Shown: piece by piece, positions 39,131-49,809 of the stretch
How positions within the stretch are numbered: the stretch's first letter is position 1
Layout: each line of letters begins with the position of its first letter
DNA from: CAVWUA01 sp963758025
GTDB lineage: Bacteria; Planctomycetota; Planctomycetia; Isosphaerales; Isosphaeraceae
DNA: 64,000 bases
Assembly: GCA_963758025.1 (NCBI GenBank)
Contig: CAVWUA010000001.1
Location: forward strand, 1 to 64,000
Direction of reading: 5' to 3'
Program-made: the position numbers and the translations under genes
Notes under the pieces: model-generated
Database searches by the model: none
Told to the model about the DNA's origin: nothing
The model's input: only the letters and a program-made list of their open reading frames with translations

Positions 39131-40725
39131 TCACGAAGGGCGAGCGTATCGGGCAACCAGGGCGCGGGCGGTGCGGAGGCCATCGACGGCCGCGCTGATG
39201 ATCCCACCGGCATAGCCGGCCCCCTCGCCGCAAGGGTAAAGGCCGGTGACGGTCGGGCTTTCGCGGGTGGTGTCGTCGCGAGGGATGCGTACCGGGAGCT
39301 GCCGCGGGACTCGGGGCCGGTCAGGGTCGCGTGCTTGAGGAACAGGCCGCCGAAGCGACGGTCCATGATTGGCAAGCCGCGTTCGATCGTCTCCAGCACG
39401 ACCGGCGGCAGGATCGCCCCCAGGTCGATCGGCTCGATGCCGCGCGGGTAACTTGACGGTAGGTTGCCCCGGCTCGCGCGGCCGTTCAGGAAGTCGCGGG
39501 CCCACTGGATCGGCGCCGCGTACCGCCGCTTTCCGGCGAGATACGCGAGCCGCTCGGCCCTCTGCTGGAAATGCACGCCCGCCAGGGGGTGCCGGCTGCC
39601 GGTCTCCTCGGGCGAGACGGTCACGACCAGGCCGCTGTTGGCGAACGGTGAGTCGTGCCGGCTCTCGCTCATGCCGTTCGTGCAGAAGTAGCCCGGCTCG
39701 CTCACGCTCGGCATCACGTAACCGCCGGCGCACATGCAGAAGGTGAACAGGTCGCGTGCCCCGGCGCGGACGTTCAAGGAGTAATCGGCCGCTCCCAGCG
39801 CGGGATGCCCGGCCGCTTGCCCGTAACGGGCGACGTCCACCTGACCTTGCGGCTGCTCGATCCGCACGCCGATCTGGAACGGCTTCGGCACCAGGGGGAC
39901 CCCGCGTCTCAGGAGCATGCCGTAGGTGTCGCGCGCGCTGTGGCCGACGGCCAGCACGGCGACGTCGGCCGCGATCCGCCCTGAACTGGTCCGCAAGGCC
40001 CGCAACCGGCCGCCGTCGATCTCCACGTCCTCGACGCGGCAGGAAAAGCGGACCTCACCGCCGAGTTCCTCCAGCTTGCGCCGGAGCGTGCGGACGATCA
40101 GGGGGAGCCGGTTCGAGCCGAGATGCGGGCGTTGCTCGTAGAGGATCGAGGGCTTGCCGTGGCATTCGGCGATCACTTCCAGAACCTTGCGGACGTCCGG
40201 CCCGGCGCTCCGGCTGGTGAGCTTGCCGTCGCTGAACGTGCCCGCTCCCCCTTCGCCGAAGAGGTAGTTGCTCTCCGGGTCGAACGCCCCGCCGGCATCG
40301 AACCTGCGGACGTCGGCGACGCGGTCCTTGACCTCTCGCCCGCGTTCCAGCACCAGGGGGCGATATCCGGCCAGGGCGAGAAAGTAACCGGCGAGCAGCC
40401 CGGCCGGGCCTGCGCCGATGACTACCGGACGGGTGGGCAACGGGGTGCGTCCCGGCTCCGGCCAGTCGAACCGCTCGGGAACGAACGGGGCGACATCCGG
40501 GCCGGGCGTCCGTCGGCCGAGCGAGGTCGATTCGCCCGGCAGTTCGACCTCGGCCGCGTAGAGAAAATGAATTTGATCGTGCCGCCGCGCGTCGAGGCTC
40601 TTGCGCAGGATTCGCCAGTGGGCAATCTCCGCGCGACCGACGCCCAGCCGCGCGGCCAGGCGGTCGGGCAGAACCTCTTCCGGTTCATCCAGACCGAGAC
40701 GGATATTCGAGACTTTCCAGGACAT
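39131..40725 (-). CDS. Uncharacterised FAD-dependent dehydrogenase (COG2509-like), one frameshift
   Basis: About 530 residues. ATG 40725 gives MSWKVSNIRLGLDEPEEVL, the small N-terminal domain of this family. The FAD motif follows at VVIGAGPAGLLAGYFLALAG, then FGEGGAGTFSDGKLTSR, GFGTISHD-like GHSARDTYGMLL, the family cysteine segment TFCMCAGGYVMPSV and the C-terminal GLYPCGEGAGYAGGIISAAVDG. An indel near 39310 breaks the frame just before PVRIPRDD. The substrate is unknown. It faces the inositol-phosphatase gene tail to tail. Confidence 0.85.
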
Positions 40726-40877
40726 TGGCGTGTTAGTATCGAGAGATCGAGAGCGAGGAGTAGGCCATATCGCGATGGAACCAGCGTGCCTGCCCATCAG
40801 GGGTTCTGTCAATGCGCAAAACGACCAGTGAGCCGGCCCATCACATCAACGGAAGGCGGGCGGCCCCGGTCGTTGAA

Positions 40878-42074
40878 TTAAGCGAGCCGGTCCAGGGCAT
40901 CCCGCAAGTCGTCCCAGAGGTCGTCGGGATCTTCCAGACCGATCGACAGACGGATCAGGCCCGGGGTGATTCCCTGGGCCGTCCATTGCTCGGCCGACTG
41001 GCCGCGATGGCTGGTGGTTGCCGGGTGGCTCAAGGTCGTCGCGGCATCGCCGAGGCTGGGGGCGAACGGGATGTGACGGAGCCCCCGGATGACGCGATCG
41101 GCCTCGGCCCGGCCTCCCACGTCGATCGTGACGATCGTGCCGAACCCGCCGCGCAGGAGGCGGACGGCCCGGTCGTGGTCCGGGTGGCTCGCCAGGCCCG
41201 GATAATGCGTCGCGCGGACGTGAGGATGCTCGGCCAGCCGCCCGGCCAGTTCCAGGGCCGACGCGCAGGCGCGGGTCGAGCGCACGGCCAGGCTCGACAC
41301 GCCTCGCTGCGCCAGCCAGCTCTCGAACGGGTTGCCGGTCAGGCCGAACGTCGAGGCGACGGAGGCCGCCCGTTCGATCAACTCCCGGCGGCCGGCAAGC
41401 AGGCCGAGGGTCAGGTCGCTGTGACCGCCGATCAGCTTCGTCACCGAGTGCGTCACCGCGTCGGCTCCGTGCTCGACCGGGCGGACCAGGAGCGGGGCGA
41501 ACGTGTTGTCCACGGCGAGCAAGGCCCCTGCCCCGTGCGCGACTTCCGCCAGGGTGTCGAGATCCGCCAGCCGGAGCAACGGGTTTGACAGGGTCTCGAC
41601 GAACACGAGCCGGGTGTCTCTCGTCAGGCACGCCCGGAGCGTCTCGGGACGGGTCGCGTCGAACAGGCTGTGCGCGATGCCGAAGCGGCTCAACTCGCGG
41701 CGGACGAGCGTGGCGGTCCGGCCATACAGACCGTCCGAAAGAGCGACGTGTCCCCCCGCCTCCAGAGACGAAAGGGCCAGCGCCGACTCCGCCGCCATGC
41801 CCGAGGCACAGACCAGGGCGGCCTCGGCCCTCTCCAGCGCGGCCAGCTTGTCCGCCAGCAGGGAAGCGTTCGGGTGCCCATCCCTCGCGTAAATGTAGCC
41901 GGGGATGTCGCCCCCGTAGAGCGCATCGATCTGATCGAGTCCCGCCACCCGGTACACGACGCTCAGGTCCAGCGGCGGGACCAGGGGCGTTGTCGCCGAG
42001 GGCGGGCGTTCGATCGGCCTTGCGCAGATCGTCTCGGGTTTCGGGCGGGAGGGCTCCGGCATGATCCTTGTCAC
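40878..42074 (-). CDS. PLP-dependent Cys/Met metabolism enzyme (cystathionine synthase/lyase type)
   Basis: About 398 residues, intact. Start at 42074 (a later in-frame ATG, MPEPSRPKP, is possible). It contains the family segments YIYARDGHPNASLLADKLAA, SGMAAESALALSSLEAG, VFVETLSNPLLRLADL, VDNTFAPLLVRPVEHGAD and the PLP-lysine segment VTHSVTKLIGGHSDLTLG, and ends with LIRLSIGLEDPDDLWDDL. It makes or cleaves the thioether of cystathionine or removes sulfur from methionine-like substrates. The family does not resolve synthase, gamma-lyase and methionine lyase without key-residue alignment. No sulfur genes lie beside it. Confidence 0.88.
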   Translation of the reverse strand: MTRIMPEPSRPKPETICARPIERPPSATTPLVPPLDLSVVYRVAGLDQIDALYGGDIPGYIYARDGHPNASLLADKLAALERAEAALVCASGMAAESALALSSLEAGGHVALSDGLYGRTATLVRRELSRFGIAHSLFDATRPETLRACLTRDTRLVFVETLSNPLLRLADLDTLAEVAHGAGALLAVDNTFAPLLVRPVEHGADAVTHSVTKLIGGHSDLTLGLLAGRRELIERAASVASTFGLTGNPFESWLAQRGVSSLAVRSTRACASALELAGRLAEHPHVRATHYPGLASHPDHDRAVRLLRGGFGTIVTIDVGGRAEADRVIRGLRHIPFAPSLGDAATTLSHPATTSHRGQSAEQWTAQGITPGLIRLSIGLEDPDDLWDDLRDALDRLA

Positions 42075-42137
42075 GTCCCCGCGTCAAAAAGAGCGTCGCG
42101 ATCCCCTCGCCTCAACCCCTCATCCTGGCCTTCTGGG

Positions 42138-43303
42138 TCAGCCATGCTTGGCGTTCGTCCCATGTTCCTTGCGGTACAGGCGGCCCGCCTGGCCCAGCAT
42201 GACGACGGCTTCGCCCAGACAGCGCAGGCAGGCGCGGAGGTCGCCCGACGTCCGGCGCTTCCTCGGCCTCGCGCCGGAGGTTCGACAGGACGGGCCAGTC
42301 CACGTTCCACGACTGCTCGATCGCCACGGCCTGTGCCTTGCGGATGTCCTCGCCCAGATGCTTGAGCAAGCTTGGCTCGATCAGGCAGTCCACCGAGACA
42401 TACGGGTCCTTCTCCACAGGGGCCTTGGCGGCGCGTCGGGTCAGGGTCGGGATCAGATTGGCGAGCTTGAAGCCGCGTCCGCCGCCGCGGTCCTTGCTCG
42501 CCTGGTCCTCCGGCGGGGTCTCCGGCCGCCGTGCCCGGCTCGACCCAGGGCCCCATGCGGAGCGTGACGATCGTGATGTTGTCCAGGCCGCCGCGGAGGT
42601 TCGCCAGGTTGAGCAGGTAGCGGCACGCGTCCTCGGGGTGGAAATGTCCGGCGAAGGCCCCGATTTCCGGATCAGTGACCGGCCCGGAGAGTCCGTCCGA
42701 ACAGAGCAGGAACACGTCACCGTGCTCGACCTGAAGCGGCCCCTCGATATCGACCTCGACGGTCGGGTCGGGGCCAAGGCTGCGGGTGATCACGTTGCGC
42801 GGGACGCCCCGGGCCGCCTCGTCGGAGGGCAAATGGTTGCGGCGTTTCAGCTCCCAGACCAGGCTGTGGTCGAACGTGAGCTGATCGATCCGGTCGCCCC
42901 GCACCCGGTAGATCCGCGAGTCACCGACGTGCGCGATCACGGCCCCATCGGGCAAGAGGAGCAGGGTCGAACAGGTCGTCCCCATGCCCTGAAAGTCCCG
43001 GTTCGCCGTCGCCTTGGTGTGGATCTGGCCGCCGACCTCGCGATAGGCCTTGATCATGGCCTCGATCGCGGTCAGGTTCTTCGCCTTGGCATAATTGTGC
43101 GGGATGTTCTCGCACGCCATCTTGCTCGCGAGTTCCCCGACGGCGTGGGCGCCCATGCCATCGGCCACCATGTAAACATGGCCTCGCTGACGCCACGTCT
43201 CCTTGCTCGATGCGCGGACGACGGCGTAACTATCCTGGTTATTCTGGCGGCGCATTCCGGTATCGGTCGCGGCCGCGTCAACAATCGTATCTTCCCAGTT
43301 CAC
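42138..43303 (-). CDS. PP2C-family protein phosphatase, frameshifted C-terminus
   Basis: About 388 residues. GTG 43303 follows AAAAGG, giving VNWEDTIVDAAATDTGMRRQNNQD. The PP2C metal-site motifs are present: DSYAVV preceded by RRQNNQD, VADGMGAHAVGELAS, IAHVGDSRIYRVRGDRIDQL, FLLCSDGLSGPV and LRGGLDNITIVTLRM. It dephosphorylates Ser/Thr in the cytoplasm and probably opposes Hanks-type kinases such as the one at 54 kb. A 130-residue C-terminal extension unlike PP2C (ANLIPTLTRRAAKAP, DCLIEPSLLKHLGEDIRKAQ) continues in a second frame from about 42540. It ends in a third frame as GQAGRLYRKEHGTNAKHG, stop 42138. Indels lie near 42540 and 42250. Confidence 0.85.
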
Positions 43304-43643
43304 GAGCCGGCCTTTTCGATATCCTACCGGAACCGTCGTTCGACGGTTTGAAGCAGAAGAAGACCCCACACCCAAGTCAGCCCCCGGTTCCCGAGGGCCA
43401 TGACACGGTTGTCCGCTGGGCCTCAGTTGGTTTTCGCTTCCCTGGTGGAAGCATTCAGACGATCTTGCAGGCATTGTAACCAAGCCGCTTGTCACAAAGG
43501 AATGATTTTTTTCCCGTCGCACCCGACCAGCCGGCTGCTGACTCGGGAAGTTTCGCCACGGATAGTCAATAAGTTCTACTTTCGTTATGGTAGGTTCGTG
43601 ACCATAAGGACCCTCGCAAATCCTCCCGACGTGGCCCAATCGG
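43304..43643. other. Intergenic region between divergent PP2C and M16 genes
   Basis: About 340 bases. The promoters of both genes must lie here. No promoter pair or repeat is convincing. A short T-run at 43504-43511 is the only low-complexity feature. No gene is seen. Confidence 0.4.
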
Positions 43644-46325
43644 ATGAAATCCCCTCTACGACTGCCGGATTTTCGCTACACGAAGACGACCTTGAGCAAC
43701 GGTCTGGACGTCATCGCCTGCCGTCAGGACCACCTGCCCGTCGTCGCCGTGAACCTATGGTACCACGTCGGCTCGAAGAACGAGGAGCGCCGCCAGCGCG
43801 GGTTCGCCCACCTGTTCGAGCACCTGATGTTCGAGGGCTCGGAGCATTATCCGGGGGACTTCTTCAAGCCCTTGCAGCGTCTGGGGGCCGGGATCAACGG
43901 CTCGACCTCGGCCGACCGCACGAACTACTACGAGGACGTGCCCGCCGCCCACGTCGAGCTGGCCGTGGCGATGGAATCGGACCGCATGGCGAACCTGATC
44001 CCCGCCCTGACCGACACCAAGCTGCGGGTCCAGAAGGACGTGGTCAAGAACGAGTACCGGCAGAATTACGCGAACCGCCCGTATGGTCAGGTCGGCCGCC
44101 TGCTGGCCGAGGCCCTCTACCCGCCGAGCCACCCGTATAGCTGGCTGACGATCGGCGTGATGGAAGATGTCGAGGCCGCCACGCGCGAGGATGTCGAGGC
44201 ATTCTTCCGCCGCTTCTACGTCCCGAGCAACGCCAGCCTCTGCCTGGCCGGCGCGATCGACGAGGACCGCGTCCTGGCCCTGGCCGAGCGGTACTTCGGC
44301 GACATTGCCGGCGGCACCAAGGCCCTCCTGCCCCGGGCACCCGAGCCGTCGCTCGACGCCGACGTGACGATCCGCGTGGTCGACCGCGTCGAGCTGGACC
44401 GGATCTATGACTCGTGGCACACCGTCCGCCAGTTCCACGACGACGACGCCCCCTTGATGCTCCTGGGCGACATCCTCGCGCGCGGCCGCTCCAGCCGTCT
44501 TTATCGCAAACTGGTCGTCGAGGAAGGGCTGGCGCAGGGGGTCTCGGCCTACCAGTCCGGGCGCGAGCTGGCCGGGACATTCAACGCGATTGCCACGCTC
44601 CGGCCGGGCAAGTCCCCCGAGCAGGCCCGCGGCTTGATCCTCGTCGAGATCGCGGCGATCGCCGAGCGCGGCGTCGCCCCCGAGGAGCGGGAACGGGTCC
44701 TCAACGGCCGGCTCGCCGGGTTCGTCTATGCCCTGGAGAACATCGGTGGGTTTGGCGGCGTGGCCGACCGGCTCAACGCCTATAACACCTACCTCGGCGA
44801 TCCCAGCCGGATCACTTCCGACTTCCAGCGCTATCAGGCGCGTCACCACCGACGACATCCAGCGCGTGGCCCGGCAGTACCTCGACGGTCGGCCGAGGGT
44901 CGCGCTGGAGGTCCTCGGACGCAAGCCGGCGGTGATCCACCCCCCCCTGGATCGGCGGATCGTGCCCCAGCCGGACCGTGCCCTGCCCTACCGCGCGCCG
45001 AAGCCGGTCGAGCGGACGTTGCGCTGTGGCGTCCCCCTCTGGTACCTGCCCCGGCGCGACCTTCCGGTGGTCGCCGGGTCGATCGTCGTACCGGCCGGCT
45101 CCTCGGCGCCATGGCCCGGATCGCGGCGGCCTGGCCGATCTGACCGCCGCCATGATGGACGAGGGGACCGAGAACCGCACCGCCCTGGAGCTGGCCGAGC
45201 AGGCCGAGGGGATGGGAACAAGCCTCTCAACCTCTTGCGGCTACGACGGCTCGTATGTCAGCTTCCAGTGCCTCGCCCCGCACCTGGCCGCCAGTCTCGA
45301 TCTCGTCGCCGACGTGCTCCTGCGGCCGACCTTCCCCGAGCCGGAATGGACGCGGATCGCCGCGCAGACGCTGGCCGCGCTCCGGGCCGAGCGCGACCGG
45401 GCCGAGGCCCTGGCTCATCGCGGCCTTCTGCGGGCGCTGTTCGGGCCGGGACACCCGTACCGGATTCCGGTCGATGGCGACGAGGCGACCGTCGCCCGGA
45501 TCACCCGCGAGGACCTGGCCGCGTTCCACCGCGCGTTCTACCGTCCCGAGCGCGCCGGGGTGATCGTGGCCGGGGATGTGGACCCGGACGAGGTGGCCCG
45601 CCTGCTCGACGAGCGTCTCGGCGACTGGAACGGCCCGGCCGGGCCATTCGACCTCGCAGCCCGCGCCGGAATTCGGAAAACGCCGCCTGATCCTGCTCGA
45701 CCGGCCGGGCGCGCCTCAGGCCGTGGTCCGGGTCGGGCACATCGGCCTGGAACGCACGCATCCGGATTTCGCCAACCTGCTCGTCTTCAACCAGATCCTC
45801 GGCGGCCAGTTCACCTCCCGGCTCAACGAGAAGCTCCGCGAGGAGAAAGGATTCACCTACGGCGTCCGCAGCCACTTCGATTTCCGCCGGAGCGCCGGCC
45901 CGTTCACGATCGGCGCGTCGTTGCAGTCGGACCGTCTGGCCGAGGCGCTGGACGATCTTCGGCGCGAGGTCGAAAGCCTTCTCGACGACCGCCCGCCGAC
46001 CTCCGCCGAGCTGGACGACGCCCGCCGCGCCCTGATCGAGGGCCAGGCCCGCCACTACGAGACGCCCTCTTCCCTGGTGTCGCGTTTCGCCAACATCATG
46101 CTGCACGACCTCCCCCCCGACGAACCCTCGCGGCTCCCCGAGCGCCTGGCCTCCGTCACCCTCGACACCCTGACCACCGCCGCGCGTCGTCACATCCACC
46201 CCGAATCCCTCGTCGCCGTCATCGTTGCCGACGCGGAACTTGTCTCCGAGAGCCTGCAAGGTCTCGGCTGGGCGCAGGTGGAACAGATTGATTTGGTGCG
46301 GGAGGAAGAGAACGGCCAGGAGTAA
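43644..46325 (+). CDS. M16 family zinc metallopeptidase, two tandem halves, frameshifted
   Basis: About 890 residues in a single gene with two M16 halves. Half 1 (residues 1-440) carries the inverted zinc motif HLFEH (HxxEH) in RGFAHLFEHLMFEG, with the downstream metal ligand region VVKNEYRQNYANRPYG. Half 2 lacks the zinc motif but keeps the M16 core (LTAAMMDEGTENRTALELAE, GYDGSYVSFQCLAP, LREEKGFTYGVRSHFDF), as expected for the non-catalytic half. Indels lie near 44840, 45120 and 45665. There is no signal peptide, so it probably acts in the cytoplasm on peptides. Its 3' end (46008-46180) is duplicated behind the following cassette. Confidence 0.88.
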
Positions 46326-46384
46326 TCGATGCGAGCCGCTCGATCCGCGGATATTGACCAGGCGGCGGCGGTTCAGGAGAGACG

Positions 46385-46733
46385 ATGGGGAAGAAGAAAA
46401 GCCAAGGGACTACCTCCGAGAATCCACCGCCTTCGCCAGAAATCTTCGGGGCGACTCTTGGACCGGATGGTTCCGTGGTTCGAGGCCAGCCGATCACTCA
46501 GACTGAGGCGGAGGCATTCCGAAGGAACGGCCGTGATGTTGTTGTTTGCGGTCCTGATCTTGCGGCAAACCGCAACCTTGCCCGTACAATAGAACAGAAC
46601 GCGAACGGGAGAGCCAAGACATGCCCGCCACATCCCAATGCCGGGCCTCCGGCCACTCCCACATTACCAGCCGGACCCGCGACCTCCCGACGGCCACACG
46701 TTCTATGAAACACCCCACCGCAGGGCGATCTGA
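46385..46733 (+). CDS. Putative toxin-tip protein (HTFYET-type tail), frameshifted
   Basis: About 115 residues. ATG 46385 follows AGGAG at a six-base spacing. The first 80 residues (EIFGATLGPDGSVVRGQPIT, ARTIEQNANGRAKTCPPHPN) are in one frame. An indel near 46640 moves to the frame reading HYQPDPRPPDGHTFYETPHR and a stop at 46731-46733. The short tail rich in His, Pro and Tyr resembles toxin-tip sequences that I recall at the ends of planctomycete hypothetical proteins; that memory is the only basis and no nuclease fold is proven. The next gene starts eight bases later, a spacing typical of toxin/immunity pairs. Confidence 0.5.
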
Positions 46734-46740
46734 GCGCAGG

Positions 46741-47283
46741 ATGAGGTTTTTTCGCCCCGAGCTCTACCTCCGTTACAACGCAACGGATGACGCGGAGGCG
46801 AACCTCGCCGACGAGGAATGGGAGCATAACCTCCGCGCATATAAAAAATATCTGTCCGAGCATTCGAAGGACATGAACGAGAGGGTCAAGGAACTTACCG
46901 AGAGCCTCTCTCTCCATGATGCGGAACTGTTGTCCATTCAGGAGGACGTCCCCGATTCCGACTTCACTCCTCCCTTTTTCCCGCTCCCCGTGGCGACCCT
47001 CTCCGTACAGGGGAACGGAAAGATCACGAATATTGTTTATTTTTTATGGTCTCATGTAGAACAATCATGCCCCGGAATGGATTGGCCATTTTCGGAGATT
47101 CGGACGTACTGGCTGTATGACGAACTCGAAGTGGAACGGCAGCCTCCGAACGGACCAAGGTACTGGCATCACATTCTCTGGAGTAATGGACGGATCATTT
47201 CCGTGCCGTTTTTTGATGTGATTGTCCAATCCTTCTCACCGCTCCATCCCGAGACGGCTGTGATCGCGAAGAAGAGAGCCTGA
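46741..47283 (+). CDS. Putative immunity protein
   Basis: About 180 residues, intact. ATG 46741 lies eight bases after the previous stop. The sequence MRFFRPELYLRYNATD, followed by an acidic, Trp-rich helical stretch (EEWEHNLRAYKKYLSEHSKD), SLHDAELLSIQEDV and a beta-rich half with VYFLWSHVEQ and YWHHILWSNGR, resembles DUF4085-type proteins, weakly. It is acidic and cytoplasmic, has lower GC than its flanks and lacks enzyme motifs, all typical of immunity proteins. Its stop is followed within ten bases by the second copy of the M16 tail. Confidence 0.5.
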   Translation: MRFFRPELYLRYNATDDAEANLADEEWEHNLRAYKKYLSEHSKDMNERVKELTESLSLHDAELLSIQEDVPDSDFTPPFFPLPVATLSVQGNGKITNIVYFLWSHVEQSCPGMDWPFSEIRTYWLYDELEVERQPPNGPRYWHHILWSNGRIISVPFFDVIVQSFSPLHPETAVIAKKRA

Positions 47284-47292
47284 ATTTTCTTC

Positions 47293-47470
47293 GAGTTGGA
47301 CGACGCCCACCGCGCCCCTGATCGAGGGCCAGGCCCGCCACTACGAAACGCCAACTTCCCTCGTGTCGCGTTTCGCCGCCAACATCATGCTCCACGACCT
47401 CCCCCCGACGAACCTTCGCGGCTCCCCGAGCACTGGCCGCCGTCACCCTCGACTCCGGTGACCACCGCCA
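47293..47470 (+). pseudogene. Degenerate copy of the M16 peptidase 3' end
   Basis: About 175 bases are roughly 90% identical by eye to 46008-46180 inside the M16 gene. It starts at a gag-ttg-gac equivalent of ELDDARRALIEGQARHYET and ends after the SVTLDTLTTA equivalent. It carries several indels and is not translatable as M16. It starts ten bases after the immunity stop codon. Confidence 0.8.
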
Positions 47471-47604
47471 CAAAGGCCCATCGCTTCATCGACTCGGCCG
47501 CATCCTCGGGTGGGGTTGGTACCTGCAAGAAGTCCTTCGTCGTCCGTGGCAGCCGTGACCAGCGGGTCGATATCGAAGTCCAGGGTGGTCTTGCGTTCGT
47601 CTGA

Positions 47605-48080
47605 ATGCCAGCGGAGGTCGGAACCGTGGTCAATGTTTTGTTCCCGCAGTTCCTCGACGATCCCGAGCAGTACAGGCTCTCGGAACGCTTTTGGGAGGAT
47701 CTCTGGAACCGGATCGATTCCTCCGATCGCACGCGCTTCAAGTTGGACGCATCCCTGGCTTCGAACAAGTTTATCCGGACATCAAGGACGGAAATCCCAT
47801 CTTCGCGCTCTTCGCCCATGCTCGGGCGGGGCATCCGGGTGATCCGGCAGGAACCAATCGGGACGGAACTCGATATCCAGGCATGGCTCGACACCTTCGG
47901 CGGAGATCGGACCGATCCGAACCATATTCATGAACTAGTCATCGCATGTGCATTATCGAAGGAGACCTCCAGGGTCGCCCAATCCATCATATCCTCATGG
48001 GTGCGGGGAGAAACGTTTCCTTCACGGATAACGAGGATAGACTCCTCCTGCCGAGTACGCAGATCCCGGAGAACGGATGA
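47605..48080 (+). CDS. Hypothetical protein, frameshifted (second cassette)
   Basis: About 158 residues joined from three frames. ATG 47605 directly follows a TGA. Segments: VVNVLFPQFLDDPEQYRLSE, then FEQVYPDIKDGNPIFALFA, then RVIRQEPIGTELDIQAWLDT with HIHELVIA, ending in DLQGRPIHHILMGAGRNVSF and LLLPSTQIPENG (stop 48078-48080). Shifts lie near 47750, 47830 and 47945. I do not recognise the family. The acidic, small, cytoplasmic character and its position behind the M16 tail copy suggest another immunity-type gene whose toxin is lost. Confidence 0.4.
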
Positions 48081-48197
48081 GGCGGGATGGAGTTCCCCTG
48101 GCGATGGGGCTTGATTGGCGCTCCAATCCCTCACGGCTTGCGACGAACACCCCAAATACTTTTTCAGCAATTCCGCACTTCCCCGCCGTTTGGCCCG

Positions 48198-48237
48198 TAT
48201 AATGCTTGTTAAATGAGGTACTTGCTACCTCGCATTT
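48198..48237 (+). promoter_or_regulatory. TATAAT box and hairpin leader before toroid copy 1
   Basis: TATAAT at 48198-48203 is followed by the hairpin GAGGTA-CTTGC-TACCTC (48215-48231), flanked by AAAT/CATTT. The same hairpin precedes copy 2 at 49732-49748. No clear -35 box is seen. Confidence 0.35.
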
Positions 48238-48292
48238 ATCGCCCAACCGGTCCGACTGTCCTTTCCTGGACCAAGCGCGTCGGGAGGATTTT

Positions 48293-49733
48293 ATCTTCTC
48301 AATTGACGTGGTTCACCGATGCCCGGACGATGCGCGACGTCGCCGAATCGGGAGAATCGTCCGGGTTCGGGTTCGCCTGGCCTTGCGGCGGCTCGACCGG
48401 GAGACACCGGAATGGGTACGTCTGGTTGACCCCCTGGGGGACCAGCGTGGCACTGCATGCGGTATTGCTGTTCGTGCTGGCACTGATGCTCTACGTCAAT
48501 ACCCGGCCACGCGAGGAGGAACCGGTCTTTTACGGGCAATTGCGGGATGACCTGACCACGATCAATCGTGACGATCAGGCGGGGGACCCGTTCACGACGC
48601 TGGAGATGGACACGCCCCCCTCCTTCGCGATGGAACCGGACCCCGACTCAATGCGGGTCAGTGCTCCCGATGCGGATCAGCCGTTCGGGCCGAGCCTCAA
48701 CCTCGCCACCGGACTGCCGGGCCGACCGGGTCGCGGACGGATGCGGGCAAAACCTCGGCGGAGACGGGCGGGGTGACGCCCTCGGCGCTGTTCAATGCCC
48801 GCCAGGGGCCGCTCAAGGCGATGCTCGTCTTGCGGGAGGGCGGCACGGTCGAGTCAGAGGCGGCGGTCGAGGCGGGGCTGGACTGGCTCGCGCACCACCA
48901 GAGCGGCGATGGGCACTGGGGTCTGGATATCTCCGACCGCTGCCGGCACGACCGGGGCTGTCCGGGAAAGCCGCAGATGGAGTCGCTCACGGCGGCGACC
49001 GGGCTGGGGCTCTTGCCGTTCCTCGCGGCCGGGCACACGCACAACCAGCCGGGGCGTTACCGTTATGTCGTGGACATCGCCACGATGGCGTTGTGCGAAG
49101 CCTACGGGATGACCGGCGACAAGGCTCCGCGCCCCCGCCAGCGGGCGGTGAACTTCATCGTGCAGGCGCAGAACAAGGCCGACGGCGGCTGGCGATACGC
49201 CCCGCAGAGCCGGGCGACACGTCGGTCTTCGGCTGGCAGCTTTTCGCCCTGCGCAGCGCGAGCATGTCGGGCCTGAACGTCGAAGGGGACCGTGCCGCCG
49301 GCCGCCAGTATCTCGACCGGGCCGCGAGCGACAAGACCCGCACCACCTACGCCTACACGCCCGGCCGGGGCTCCGCCGGTGATGACGGCGGCCCTGCTCG
49401 GCCGGCAGTACCTGGGATGCGCGGCGTGAGAACCGCCCTGCTGGGGGTCTCGCTGGTCAAGGCGGATCTGACCAACCGAGCCGCAATATCTATTACTGGT
49501 ACTACGCGACCCAGCTCCTGCACAACATGAAGGACAAGAACTGGGAGGACTGGAACCGGGTGCGCAGCGCCTGGTCAACCTGCAGGTCCGCGGGAAGGGA
49601 TGCGACAACGGCAGCTGGGACCCGTGCCCCGGACGACCAGTGGGCCCAGGCCGGTCGCCTGTATGTCACGTCGCTGTCGCTCCTGACCCTGGAGGTCTAT
49701 TACCGCTACCTCCCGCTCTACCGCGCTAAATGA
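48293..49733 (+). pseudogene. Toroid copy 1: membrane-anchored prenyltransferase/squalene-cyclase-like protein, degenerate
   Basis: This copy has lost the start codon that copy 2 uses (ATG is ATC at 48293) and 28 codons of the toroid (between GRYRYVVD and IATMALCEAYG). It also has several indels (near 48405, 48720 and 49215, and more after 49380). It retains the membrane helix WGTSVALHAVLLFVLALMLYV and toroid pieces such as LDWLAHHQSGDGHWGLDI, where the QxxDGxW-type repeat is visible, and ends at YYRYLPLYRAK (49733). It is probably not functional, though a few changes could be sequence error. Confidence 0.7.
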
Positions 49734-49809
49734 GGTACTTGCTACCTCGCATTTATCGCCCGACGAGTCCGCCTGTCCTTTCTCGGACCAATCGCGTCGG
49801 GAGGATTTT

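Noticed and set aside
47928..48170. Minus-strand open frame in the cassette region
   Set aside because: It has no ribosome site or similarity and overlaps the better supported plus-strand fragment.
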